A stretch of 43,686 nt of DNA from CAADGU01 sp964581605 (GTDB taxonomy: Bacteria; Chloroflexota; Anaerolineae; Promineifilales; Promineifilaceae), in the NCBI GenBank assembly GCA_964581605.1, contig CAZOPF010000046.1:1-43686 (forward strand), given 5' to 3'. Position numbers and translations under genes: made by a program. Below the pieces are notes generated by a model. That model was not told the origin of the DNA, ran no database searches, and saw nothing but the letters and a program-made list of their open reading frames with translations. Below, piece after piece: positions 8,192 to 16,155 of this stretch; within the stretch, counting starts at the first letter, position 1; the number at the start of each line of letters is the position of its first letter.

Positions 8192-9538
8192 TTATGGATG
8201 CCAGGGGATGGTGGGGGGCACGGCCGTTTGGGCATAGGGACCATGGCGCAGATCATCAAAAAAGCCGCGCTCAAACAGCCCGCCGTAGGAGAAAATGGCA
8301 TGGCCGGCCGTGCCCAATTGCCGCGCCATCTGAATGCGGGCGACCATTTCGTTGAAGTCGTCATAGCTGCCATTGATGCCGGGGACGATGTAACGGCCGT
8401 TGGCCTCCCCCTGAAAATTCTGCACCAGCGCATACCAGCGCGATTGTCCATATGGCTGCCCATCCCACGTCGTACCGCCATAGATCATTGGCGAGATAGC
8501 ATCAATATAACCGCCACCCACCCACGCTTTAGAATCCTGATAATAATTATGGTACCCTTCGGATGCGCCCCAACCCCAATAATCTATGTACACGGGCCAC
8601 ACGGCCGCCGTTAACCAGAAATTCGGTTTATCGGCAATCCCCCCGTCGCCATACAATAAATCATAAAACTTGCTCACCGTGCCATTCACCTGCGCGCGCT
8701 GCCAATCTTCATAGCTGGCATAACCGGCGGGGGGTGCGGAAAAGCAAGGCACACCGGCCGCGCCCGCGCTCACCGGGTCGCAGGAGGTACTGATGTGCCC
8801 GTAACGAATATGATCCAGGTGAAGGCCATCAATGTCATAGCGCGTCACCAGGTCAGCCGCAACAGAAAGGATGTGATCGTCAAAAAAGGCGGAGGCGGGA
8901 GTGGCCCTCCAATAAGAACTGCAATGCACCTGGCCGCTCGTTGTCCATTGCAGGCCGTTGGGTCGGCCACTGGATGCACCATGATAATTCACCAATCGCC
9001 AATACAAAGGCAGCGGCGTCACACTGGCGCTCGGCGGCGTGGTGCAGTTGTCCCACACTGGATACACATTGATATATGCGTGAACCTGGATGTTCTGGGC
9101 GTGGGCGCGTTCAATCATATAGGCCAGCGGGTCCCAATACGGGTTGGGCGGCACGCCCAGCCCTTGCGCACTGACGCGATACGCCCAGGGTTCAATCGGG
9201 GAATCATAGTAGGCATCGGCCGCGCCGCGCACCTGGAAGAAGATGGCATTAAAACCGGCGTAGGCCGCATTGTTGACGATTTCGTCAATTTTGGCCGGGT
9301 TGGCGGGATTGTTGTAGTCCGTCCAATCAAAGCGTGTTACCCACAGGCCGCGCATTTCTACCATTTGCCCAGGTGGGGTGGCGGTGGGAGTCGGCGTAGG
9401 CGTGGGGGTGGGTGTGGGCAACGGCCGCATCACCAGCGGCAGGTAGGTGTCGGGTGGCGGTGTTTGGGCGACTACGGCCGTGACCAATCCCCCCAACATG
9501 AGGAGCAGCAACAGAATGGTGTTTCGTTGGGCTTTCAC
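8192..9538 (-). CDS. Secreted glycosyl hydrolase-like protein (GHL10/DUF187, YngK family)
   Basis: 448 aa. A GTG start at 9536-9538 has AGGGG upstream. The N-terminus is a signal peptide (hydrophobic LLLLLMLGGLVTAVVAQ), then a Pro-Thr repeat linker (TPTPTPTPT), then the GHL10 catalytic barrel: MRGLWVTRFDW, NAIFFQVRGAADAYYDS, YDIDGLHLDHIRY and YIDAISPMIYGG. Family members act on uncharacterised glycans; the Asp/His residues in the DGLHLDHIRY block are the likely active-site region. The start lies just beyond the assembly gap. If the duplicated gap flanks are collapsed, the GTG is 1 nt after the ruvA stop, so it ends the yebC-ruvC-ruvA run. Confidence 0.85.
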   Translation of the reverse strand: MKAQRNTILLLLLMLGGLVTAVVAQTPPPDTYLPLVMRPLPTPTPTPTPTPTATPPGQMVEMRGLWVTRFDWTDYNNPANPAKIDEIVNNAAYAGFNAIFFQVRGAADAYYDSPIEPWAYRVSAQGLGVPPNPYWDPLAYMIERAHAQNIQVHAYINVYPVWDNCTTPPSASVTPLPLYWRLVNYHGASSGRPNGLQWTTSGQVHCSSYWRATPASAFFDDHILSVAADLVTRYDIDGLHLDHIRYGHISTSCDPVSAGAAGVPCFSAPPAGYASYEDWQRAQVNGTVSKFYDLLYGDGGIADKPNFWLTAAVWPVYIDYWGWGASEGYHNYYQDSKAWVGGGYIDAISPMIYGGTTWDGQPYGQSRWYALVQNFQGEANGRYIVPGINGSYDDFNEMVARIQMARQLGTAGHAIFSYGGLFERGFFDDLRHGPYAQTAVPPTIPWHP

Positions 9539-9543
9539 ACTAC

Positions 9544-9753
9544 CCCTGATCCAGATATTGCAATGCCAACTGTACCCGCTCATCCACCGTTTTGGCCTNN
9601 NNNNNNNNNNNNNNNNNNNNNNNNNNNNNNNNNNNNNNNNNNNNNNNNNNNNNNNNNNNNNNNNNNNNNNNNNNNNNNNNNNNNNNNNNNNNNNNNNNCC
9701 CTGATCCAGATATTGCAATGCCAACTGTACCCGCTCATCCACCGTTTTGGCCT
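9544..9753. other. Scaffold gap (100 N) with 55-bp duplicated flanks
   Basis: Bases 9599-9698 are N. The 55 bases before the gap (9544-9598) are identical to the 55 bases after it (9699-9753). This is what a de Bruijn assembler produces when two contigs share a k-mer-sized end (k=55) and are joined with a fixed 100-N spacer. The real chromosome probably has one copy and no gap. Confidence 0.9.
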
Positions 9754-10276
9754 CGCGGGGCAGTCGCTGCAAAGCGGCCTGCGCCTCCACAATGCTGAAG
9801 CCCAGACCGGTGAGGAAATCAATGACATCGGCGTCCACATCGCTGACAAAGGGCACGGCCGTACCCGCCTGGCTCACATCCATTTTGTCCCGCAGCTGAA
9901 ACATGATGCGTTCGGCCGTTTTCTTGCCAATACCGGGCACGCGCTGGAGCACGGCCGTTTCCTCCCGCAATATCGCACTCTTCAACAGTTCCGGGCTAAG
10001 GGTGGACAAAATCGAAAGCGCCACCTTTGGCCCCACCCCGTTCACCCCCAACAGCACCTCAAACAACTGCAAATCATCCGTCGTTTCAAAGCCATACAGC
10101 GCCAACTCCTGCTCACGCACAATCAAATGTGTGTGCAGATGAATGGCCCGCCCCACCCCGCCCACATCTTCCAGCACCGTGCGCGGCACAAACACCCGCA
10201 CCCCCACCCCGCCCACCGCAATGATGAGGGCAGCATTTTCAATACGTTGGATAGAACCGGAGATGGAAGCGATCAT
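9699..10276 (-). CDS. ruvA: Holliday junction branch migration protein RuvA (3' end split by gap)
   Basis: RuvA tetramers bind four-way DNA junctions and load RuvB. The N-terminal OB fold starts MIASISGSIQRIE. Two helix-hairpin-helix motifs follow (GVNGVGPKVALSIL and VPGIGKKTAERIMF), and domain III (VIDFLTGLGFSIVEAQAAL) ends the protein. 192 codons are visible up to the gap. Collapsing the duplicated flanks adds one Gly and a TAG (9540-9542), giving a normal-length RuvA of about 193 residues. An open frame through the N run into the hydrolase gene is an artefact. Confidence 0.93.
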
Positions 10277-10364
10277 AGGTGTTTTTGTAAGTTTGTGTCT
10301 TCGTGATTTTGTGCTTTCGTGTTCTGGTCACTCAGGCACTAAAGCACCAAAACACACAAACACC
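10277..10364. repeat. Imperfect inverted short-repeat block between ruvA and ruvC
   Basis: AGGTGTTTTTGTAAGTTTGTG at the left is mirrored by CACCAAAACACACAAACACC at the right, with GTGCTTTCGTG/GCACTAAAGCACC between. It is a loose hairpin built of short GT-rich units and belongs to the dispersed short-repeat class seen through the window. Confidence 0.45.
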
Positions 10365-10853
10365 TCAATCATACAATGATTGATAGCGTTGATAATGATA
10401 ATGTGTGATGGCCACCGCCAGGCCATCGGCGGCGTCGTCGGGGCGGGGCGTTTCGGCCAGGTCGAGCAGGTTACGCACCATGAGCTGCACCTGGTTTTTG
10501 TCCGCCTTGCCGTAGCCGGTGACGGCGTCTTTGATTTTGGGTGGGGAGTATTCGGCGATGGGCAGCCCGGCATTGGCTAAGGTCAGCAGCAACACCCCCC
10601 GCGCCTGGCCCACGGTGATGGCGGTGGTGATGTTACGGCCGAAGAACACTTCTTCCACCGCGGCCGTATCAGGTTGATAGTCGTTAATCAACTGCTGTAA
10701 TTCCCGCTGGATGGTTTGCAGACGGTGGGGCATGGGTTCGTCAGGCGAGGTAGAGATGACGCCATAGGTCACGGCCGTGAACCGCCCTTCTATCACCTCA
10801 ACAATGCCATACCCGGTCGTCGCCGTCCCAGGGTCCAACCCAATAATTCTCAT
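10365..10853 (-). CDS. ruvC: Holliday junction resolvase RuvC
   Basis: 162 aa. This RNase H-fold endonuclease cuts Holliday junctions symmetrically. The four acidic catalytic residues are in place: D7 (IIGLDPG), E67 (AAVEEVFF), D140 and D143 (RPDDAADGLAVA). The start is the ATG at 10853; the alternative TTG one codon upstream is unlikely. It lies between yebC and ruvA, the common bacterial order, with short repeats in both gaps. Confidence 0.95.
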   Translation of the reverse strand: MRIIGLDPGTATTGYGIVEVIEGRFTAVTYGVISTSPDEPMPHRLQTIQRELQQLINDYQPDTAAVEEVFFGRNITTAITVGQARGVLLLTLANAGLPIAEYSPPKIKDAVTGYGKADKNQVQLMVRNLLDLAETPRPDDAADGLAVAITHYHYQRYQSLYD

Positions 10854-10856
10854 CAA

Positions 10857-10920
10857 TAGGGAATTAGGAATTAGGAATTATGAAAAAGAGCCTTCTGCCT
10901 AATTCCTAATTCCTAATTTT
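10857..10920. repeat. Heptad inverted repeat (GAATTAG) hairpin
   Basis: GAATTAG units repeated at a 7-bp period (10860-10880) are followed by their inverse (TAATTCCTAATTCCTAATTT, 10900-10919), with about 20 nt between. The block forms an AT-rich hairpin between yebC and ruvC. It could attenuate transcription, but the sequence class matches the other heptad repeats. Confidence 0.65.
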
Positions 10921-10921
10921 C

Positions 10922-11671
10922 TTACGCCGCTTCCAGGGCAGCCATAGTTTCGTCGCTCATATCCAGCGCCGAATAGACGTTTTGCACATCATCCAGGTCT
11001 TCCAGCGCTTCCACGCACTTCATCACCTGCATAGATTCGCTAAGTGACAGCCCCAACGGATTGTTGGGATCATAAATCATGGTCGCTTCGGTCAGGTTAT
11101 AGCCGCTTTGCTGCAAATGGTTGCGCACACTTTGGAACTGCTCCAACTCCACATAGATTTCGGCCATGGCATCTTCAAATTGCACATCTTCCGCGCCCAT
11201 TTCGGCAGCGGCCATAAACAGCTCGTCCTGATCAAATTGGCCTTCAATGGCAATATACCCTTTGCGGGTGAACTGCCAGGAAACGGAACCGGCTTCGGCC
11301 ATGTTGCCGCCGTTTTTGTTGAGCGTGTGGCGCAGATCGGCGACGGCGCGGTTGCGGTTATCGGTGACGGTTTCGATGAGGATACCCACCCCATGCGGCC
11401 CATACGCTTCATACATCACCGTTTCCAATTGCCCCCCTTCCAGTTCGCCGGTGCCTCGTTTAATGGCCCGTTCGATGTTGTCCTTGGGCATGTTTTCGGC
11501 TTTGGCTTTGTCAATAGCCAGGGCCAGGGCATTGTTGAAGCTGGGGTCACCGCCGCCTTCGCGGGCGGCAATGGTGATGTCTTTTGCCAGCCGGGTGAAA
11601 ATTTTGCCCCGTTTTTTATCGGTGGCCGCTTTTTTGTGTTTAATGGTTGCCCATTTTGAATGACCAGACAT
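10922..11671 (-). CDS. yebC: YebC/PmpR family protein (transcriptional regulator / translation factor)
   Basis: 249 aa, typical length. The signature start is MSGHSKWATIKHKKAATDKKR, followed by the conserved LAIDKAKAENMPKDNIERAIKR and YEAYGPHG blocks, then the domain with TDNRNRAVADLRH. The family includes DNA-binding regulators and a subgroup that relieves ribosome stalling; sequence alone does not separate these. It is the first gene of the yebC-ruvC-ruvA group. Confidence 0.95.
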   Translation of the reverse strand: MSGHSKWATIKHKKAATDKKRGKIFTRLAKDITIAAREGGGDPSFNNALALAIDKAKAENMPKDNIERAIKRGTGELEGGQLETVMYEAYGPHGVGILIETVTDNRNRAVADLRHTLNKNGGNMAEAGSVSWQFTRKGYIAIEGQFDQDELFMAAAEMGAEDVQFEDAMAEIYVELEQFQSVRNHLQQSGYNLTEATMIYDPNNPLGLSLSESMQVMKCVEALEDLDDVQNVYSALDMSDETMAALEAA

Positions 11672-11774
11672 GATTTTTTACCTCTTGATGTGGGCGTTTC
11701 AGTAGACAGTCAACCGTATGCAGTGAACGATTTTGAGGCCCACTTTTAAGTTTAATTTGCGAAGGGGGATTATA

Positions 11775-12818
11775 TCACAGTCGGCATTTTGGGGAACGCG
11801 CACGGCCGTGCCCCTTCCCGCTCTTTCTCGCCACTTTCTTATCTGGCAGGGAGGGCTGTTGGAATTCCTCAATCTCTTGTTGCAACGTGCGCAGCTTTTT
11901 GAAGGTGAGCAGTTCCGGGTAGGCGCGGGTCATCTGGCGGTAGGTGTTGTGCCACAGTTGGAAGTCCGCGCGACGGCCGTAACGCGCCATACTCCCCTCC
12001 TTGCGAAACTGCCACGGTTTGAAGCCGGTGTAATGGATGCCCCACAACACGGCCGGGTCCGGGTAGCCGTTGAGGCTGTGAAAGCGCAAATCCACATTTG
12101 TCCACCGGCCCGACCAGCGCCACGTCAGGTATTGCATCTCCGGCCATTCAAACTGGTTACTCACCATTTCGCGGATTTGCGGCCGTTCCAAATCCTGCAA
12201 GATAGCCCGGAACTCGGCCAGCGATGGTTCAATGACCAGCAGCGAACTGATGACGCCCATGTTGGTGGGGTCGGCCGCCACCCGGTCGGTAATGGCGCGG
12301 GGAATAGGCTGCCCGTGTGGGCAATCGGCGTAAAGGTGATGCCAGTTCCATGTGCCATCCTGCGCCACACTGTCTGGGATGATGAAGTTGCCATCCGCGC
12401 CCCATTCCATAACGTTTGTCTTGCGCTCGTTGATTGTGCCAGCGGGCGCGGGCAGGTCAAACAGTTGGTCGTATTGTTTGATCGGCAGCAGGTCGGCATC
12501 CAGCAATACAATTTTGTCGTAATGTAGCCCTAAATCACCGTCGGCCCCCAGGCGCAGGGCGTGGAGTTTGGTGAAGACGAGGGGCAGATACGGCCGTACC
12601 CCCGCCAGTTTATGTGGTATGACAATCGGCTTTACTTCCAACACCCGGCCATACAACAGCGCCAACGCCTGCCGCGCCGTGCCGGTAATTTCCGGCGTCA
12701 CCAGGCAAATGATGTCTGCCTGCGTTTTCTGCCGCCGCAGCCCATACGCCAGCAGCAGCACGGCCGGCAGGTAGCTGTCGTTGAGGGTGAAAAGGGTAAC
12801 AAAGGCGAAAGGGGGCAT
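11775..12818 (-). CDS. GT8/glycogenin-like glycosyltransferase
   Basis: 347 aa. The N-terminal strand FAFVTLFTLNDSYLPAVLLLAYGLR and the metal-binding DXD motif in DKIVLLDADLLPIK fit family 8 nucleotide-sugar transferases (GT-A fold). WGIHYTG and KPWQ further on match the HY(x)G..KPW pattern of glycogenin-like enzymes. Donor and acceptor cannot be told. The last 25 residues are Lys/Arg-rich. The stop of the downstream gene on the other side of the heptad repeat is 30 bp from this start, so read-through from the GH1 gene is plausible. Confidence 0.8.
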   Translation of the reverse strand: MPPFAFVTLFTLNDSYLPAVLLLAYGLRRQKTQADIICLVTPEITGTARQALALLYGRVLEVKPIVIPHKLAGVRPYLPLVFTKLHALRLGADGDLGLHYDKIVLLDADLLPIKQYDQLFDLPAPAGTINERKTNVMEWGADGNFIIPDSVAQDGTWNWHHLYADCPHGQPIPRAITDRVAADPTNMGVISSLLVIEPSLAEFRAILQDLERPQIREMVSNQFEWPEMQYLTWRWSGRWTNVDLRFHSLNGYPDPAVLWGIHYTGFKPWQFRKEGSMARYGRRADFQLWHNTYRQMTRAYPELLTFKKLRTLQQEIEEFQQPSLPDKKVARKSGKGHGRARSPKCRL

Positions 12819-12821
12819 ATG

Positions 12822-12885
12822 GGAATTGAGACTGAGAGATTGGGAGATTAGGGGATTGGATAATCTCTCAATCTCCTCATCTCCA
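12822..12885. repeat. Heptad inverted repeat (GAGATTGG / CCAATCTC)
   Basis: GAGATTGGGAGATTAG units (12835-12851) face TAATCTCTCAATCTCCTC (12861-12878) and can form a hairpin between the GT8 and GH1 genes. The repeat supplies the last codons and the stop of the GH1 gene (YPIP-TAA). Confidence 0.65.
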
Positions 12886-14236
12886 TTCTTGGGCTTTCCC
12901 CCGGAAACATCGTCTGCATCAACTCCGGCGCATACTGTTCGGCCATGTCGCTGCTGATGCCGCGCTGATGGCAGATGGCGGTGTACAGTTCGCCGCTGCG
13001 GCGCAGGCGGCGGGTTTGCGTTTCCGGGTCCATTTCAATCAGGCCAAAACGCTGCGTCCAGCCGCGATCCCATTCAAAGTTATCAATCAGACTCCAATGG
13101 TAGTAGCCCATCACCGGGTAACAGAAGCTGACGGCGCGCCACACTTCGCGCAGGTGGGTGAGGATGAACGACGGCCGTAACCGATCATCCGCATCCGGCA
13201 CTCCATTCTCCGTAATGTAAATCGGCTTGTTGTATTTCAGCACCCGCTGGATGGCCTGGTACAACCCTGCCGGATACACCTCGCCATAGTTGCCATCGCT
13301 GATCACCGCCCCTGGCGCCCATTCCGTCTCAAAAAAGGTTTTGGGCGGCGGGAAACGCAGGTAAAAGCGGGTGTAATAATTGAGGCCAATGAAGTCATAA
13401 CTGCCCGCCAACCCTTTGATTTTGGTAGAGCCGAAGAAGGTGCGCATACGGCCGTTGTGTACCGCGTCCAACCACATGCCATTAAACAGCCCCTCCATCT
13501 GCCGTGTCCACAGTTTGCTAATAAAGGAACTGCCCGGTTTAGCTTCCAGGATAGGGATATTCTTGGCATAGCCCACCTCCGCTTCCGGGTATCTGATCTT
13601 GATGATCTCATACGCCGCCGCATGGCACATCAGCAAATGTCTGGCCGCTTCCAGCCCTGCCCGCAGCCCCATTTGCTGCGGCGCGGGAAAAACACCGCCC
13701 ATATAGCGGGCAAAAACGTATACCATTGGCTCGTTGATGGTGATCCATTTGGGAATCAGGTCGCCCAATACATCCACGACCTTGTTAACATAACGCTGGA
13801 AATACTCTACTACAATCTGGCGATTAAAATCCCCTTTCTCTACCAGCCAGAGCGGGTTGCTGAAGTGGTGCAGTGTGACCATTGGTTCAATACCCCGCTG
13901 GTGCATCGCCTGGAGAATCTGCCGGTAACGATCCAGAGCGTAGTCGTCAAAGACACTCGGCTCCGGCTCAATGCGGCTCCATTCCAGTGACAGACGATGG
14001 GCGTTGGTGCCCATCTCAGCGGCGATGTCCAGGTCGCTTTCGGCGTCGGCCCACCAGTTGCAGGCCAGACCAGAGCGATGGTTGTGCAGGATTCGGCCCG
14101 AACCAGCTTCGGGCGAACCGCCGCCCTGCTCCCACAACCACCAGTCACTATTTGTATTGTTCCCTTCCACCTGATACGCGGCCGTTGCCGTACCCCAACG
14201 GAAATCGGCCGGAAATAACATTTGTGCTTTTGCCAT
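12848..14236 (-). CDS. GH1 family beta-glucosidase/beta-glycosidase
   Basis: 462 aa. Cleaves beta-linked glucosides or galactosides by the retaining mechanism. The N-terminal signature FPADFRWGTATAAYQVEG is present, the acid/base Glu is in WITINEPMVY and the nucleophile Glu in IYITENGVPD. The closing YYHWSLIDNFEWDRGWTQRFGL block is typical. The start is the ATG at 14236 with GGAGAAGAG ahead of it; a longer frame to 14275 lacks such a site and runs into a repeat. There is no signal peptide, so it is cytoplasmic. The C-terminus (RDYPIP) is encoded by a heptad repeat and may have been extended or cut by it. Confidence 0.93.
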   Translation of the reverse strand: MAKAQMLFPADFRWGTATAAYQVEGNNTNSDWWLWEQGGGSPEAGSGRILHNHRSGLACNWWADAESDLDIAAEMGTNAHRLSLEWSRIEPEPSVFDDYALDRYRQILQAMHQRGIEPMVTLHHFSNPLWLVEKGDFNRQIVVEYFQRYVNKVVDVLGDLIPKWITINEPMVYVFARYMGGVFPAPQQMGLRAGLEAARHLLMCHAAAYEIIKIRYPEAEVGYAKNIPILEAKPGSSFISKLWTRQMEGLFNGMWLDAVHNGRMRTFFGSTKIKGLAGSYDFIGLNYYTRFYLRFPPPKTFFETEWAPGAVISDGNYGEVYPAGLYQAIQRVLKYNKPIYITENGVPDADDRLRPSFILTHLREVWRAVSFCYPVMGYYHWSLIDNFEWDRGWTQRFGLIEMDPETQTRRLRRSGELYTAICHQRGISSDMAEQYAPELMQTMFPGESPRMEMRRLRDYPIP

Positions 14237-14247
14237 ACTCTTCTCCG

Positions 14248-14301
14248 TTACCGGTAATCGGTATTGGCTCACCAATTACCAATTACCGCTCACCGATTAC
14301 C
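14248..14301. repeat. Heptad inverted repeat (ATTACCG type)
   Basis: ACCGGTAATCGGTATTGG is followed by CCAATTACCAATTACCG and CACCGATTACC. It is upstream of the GH1 gene. The same unit occurs at 16907-16939, 18590-18657, 21986-22013 and 23940-24006. Confidence 0.6.
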
Positions 14302-14460
14302 AAAAGAGTAACACGCCGCTTTGCCCACGCCAAATAGCTTGTTATACTTACACAGTCTTGGCCGTTTGACTGGAATTACCCCCAACAAAGCGGCAGTTCA
14401 CAATCAAAGGCAACTCTGCAAACGGACGATTCACAACAAAGGCGTCGTTAGAGGTTTTTT

Positions 14461-15096
14461 GTGAAAGAGCTAGTACCCCCCAGTGGTTACTATTACCCCA
14501 ACAAGATGGGCCGCATCCTCCTCATTTCTATGGAAGAAGTCATGGGTAGAAATGGTCTGAACGCCTTGTTGAATCTCATAGATTTGCGAGAATATATGCA
14601 GGAGTTACCGCCTGATAATTTGGAACGGGAGTTTGACTTTGCCCACATCAGTAATCTCAACAAATCTTTGCGTGAAATTTATGGGCCGCGGGGTGGGCGA
14701 GGCCTGGCTTTGCGCGGAGGGCGAGCTATTTTTTCACGGGGTTTGCGCCAGTTTGGCGCACTGGCCGGCGTCAGCGATCTGGCTTTCAAAGTGCTGCCGT
14801 TGAAAACAAAACTCAAGATTGGGGTTCCGGCCGTCGCCCGTATTTTCACCCAATTTAGCGATCAGGCCAGCCACGTAGAAGAATTGGATGACCATTTTTT
14901 GTATACTATCGAACGTTGCTCAGAATGTTGGCAGCAAACGAGTGATCGCCCCATTTGTTATATCGCTGTCGGCATTTTGCAAGAAACCCTGCGCTGGGTC
15001 AGCGGTGGGTTAGAATTTCGAGTAGATCAGGTGGCTTGCAAAGCGATGGGGCATGAAGCCTGCGTTTTTAGGATTGATAAAGACCCAATCAAATAA
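14461..15096 (+). CDS. V4R domain protein
   Basis: 211 aa from a GTG start; GAGG lies about 8 bp upstream. The C-terminal half (about 130-208) fits the V4R domain: ERCSECW, ICYIAVGILQETLRWVSGG, then the Cys-containing QVACKAMGHEACVFRID. V4R domains bind small hydrophobic ligands or metals and occur in bacteriochlorophyll 4-vinyl reductase-like and sensor proteins; here the Cys pair near the end is kept. The N-terminal part (YYPNKMGRILLISMEEVMG) resembles sequences that precede V4R in sensor proteins. The response-regulator gene 66 bp downstream suggests a sensory role. Confidence 0.75.
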   Translation: MKELVPPSGYYYPNKMGRILLISMEEVMGRNGLNALLNLIDLREYMQELPPDNLEREFDFAHISNLNKSLREIYGPRGGRGLALRGGRAIFSRGLRQFGALAGVSDLAFKVLPLKTKLKIGVPAVARIFTQFSDQASHVEELDDHFLYTIERCSECWQQTSDRPICYIAVGILQETLRWVSGGLEFRVDQVACKAMGHEACVFRIDKDPIK

Positions 15097-15139
15097 CGCT
15101 AGAAATGGGGTTCCCAGGAAAAACCCCATTTCTACAGCG
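15097..15139. terminator. Hairpin between V4R gene and response regulator
   Basis: AGAAATGGGGTT (15101-15112) pairs with AACCCCATTTCT (15122-15133). An outer CGCT/AGCG pair extends the stem. There is no long U-tract. The hairpin contains an in-frame ATG at 15105 that would be buried in the stem, arguing that translation of the next gene starts downstream at 15162. Confidence 0.6.
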
Positions 15140-15161
15140 GGCTTTTGAAGGAACAAAGCAC

Positions 15162-16028
15162 GTGACTGACGAAAAGAAAGGACACAAAATATTCATTGTC
15201 GAAGATGACCTGGACCTGTCAGAAATGTTGAGCGCCTATTTCCGTGTCCAGGGCTATGAGGTGGAAACGGCCTCGCGTGGCGAAGATGCGGTGGAGGCGA
15301 TCAGCCATGAGATTCCAGATGTAGCTGTTTTGGACATCCGCCTGCCGGATATTGATGGGTATGAAGTGTGCCGCCGGCTGCGCCGCACCCGGCGTACCCA
15401 AAATCTACCGGTTATTTTCTTGACGGAAAAGCGGGATCGGGATGACAAGCTGGCCGGTCTGGAATTGGGGGCGGTGGATTACATTACCAAGCCGTTTGAT
15501 ATTCAAGAACTGCGGCTGCGGGTGCGTAATGCGCTGCGGCGGGCACACCTGAGTACATTACAAAACCCGGTGACGGGATTACCGGAAGGTATGCTGGTGC
15601 GGGAACGGCTGGAACAGATGCTGAAGCAGCCGGAGTGGGGTGTGGTGTTAGCCGGGATTCATGGGCTGAGCCGGTTCCGGGATAAGTTTGGTTTTGTGGC
15701 GGCCGATGATGTTTCCCGCGCCGTGACGTTGATGATCTCGAATGCGGTGCAGGAAAGTGGGGCGGGTGAAGATTTTATCGGGCATACGGATTCGGGGGAT
15801 TTTGTGATTATTACGGCCGCTGACCGTAGTCATAAACTGGCCGAACGTTGCCTGGTGCGCCTGCAACCGTCCATCCAATACTTCTACCCGGCGCTGGAGC
15901 GGCAGCGCCTCCATGAACTGCCGGAGTCGGAACGGCTGACGGTGCGGGTTTCCAGTTTAACGTCGCGGGAAAAACAGGTGGGGTCGCTAGAGGATTTATT
16001 TGAAACGTTGGCCAATCGGCGGCTGTAA
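15162..16028 (+). CDS. Response regulator with degenerate GGDEF output domain
   Basis: 288 aa. Residues 8-125 are a CheY-like receiver with acidic pocket D15/D16, phospho-acceptor D58 (VAVLDIRLPDIDG), T88 and K110 (DYITKPFD). Residues about 140-288 follow the GGDEF fold order (VTGLPEGMLVRERLEQM, then the HTDSGDFVII strand) but the GGDEF signature is replaced by HTDSGDF. Cyclic-di-GMP synthesis is therefore unlikely, and the domain is probably a binding or protein-interaction unit. The GTG start at 15162 is chosen because AAGGA is 9 bp upstream; the ATG at 15105 lies in a hairpin. It pairs with the V4R gene. Confidence 0.8.
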   Translation: MTDEKKGHKIFIVEDDLDLSEMLSAYFRVQGYEVETASRGEDAVEAISHEIPDVAVLDIRLPDIDGYEVCRRLRRTRRTQNLPVIFLTEKRDRDDKLAGLELGAVDYITKPFDIQELRLRVRNALRRAHLSTLQNPVTGLPEGMLVRERLEQMLKQPEWGVVLAGIHGLSRFRDKFGFVAADDVSRAVTLMISNAVQESGAGEDFIGHTDSGDFVIITAADRSHKLAERCLVRLQPSIQYFYPALERQRLHELPESERLTVRVSSLTSREKQVGSLEDLFETLANRRL

Positions 16029-16111
16029 GGCTCTCTTTGGGCGGCGGTTGGCCTGTTTGGGCGCTTTTTCTCCCTCTTGTTTTTGATAGAATCGCACACG
16101 GTATTTATTTA

Positions 16112-16143
16112 GACCCTGAGGGTTTCAGAAAACCCTCAGGGTC
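16112..16143. terminator. Terminator-like hairpin before the YfhO-flippase gene
   Basis: GACCCTGAGGGTTT (16112-16125) pairs perfectly with AAACCCTCAGGGTC (16130-16143), followed by TTCTTCT. It can end transcription from the response regulator. A near-identical hairpin with compensating base changes lies at 23519-23550. Confidence 0.75.
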
Positions 16144-16155
16144 TTCTTCTCATGT

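Noticed and set aside
8192..10276. A single 694-codon frame on the minus strand spanning RuvA and a glycosyl hydrolase
   Set aside because: It runs through 100 Ns and a 55-bp duplicated flank. The collapsed sequence has a stop and a new start between the two proteins.
15162..16028. Active diguanylate cyclase
   Set aside because: The signature loop reads HTDSGDF and not GGDEF or a close variant, so catalysis is unlikely.
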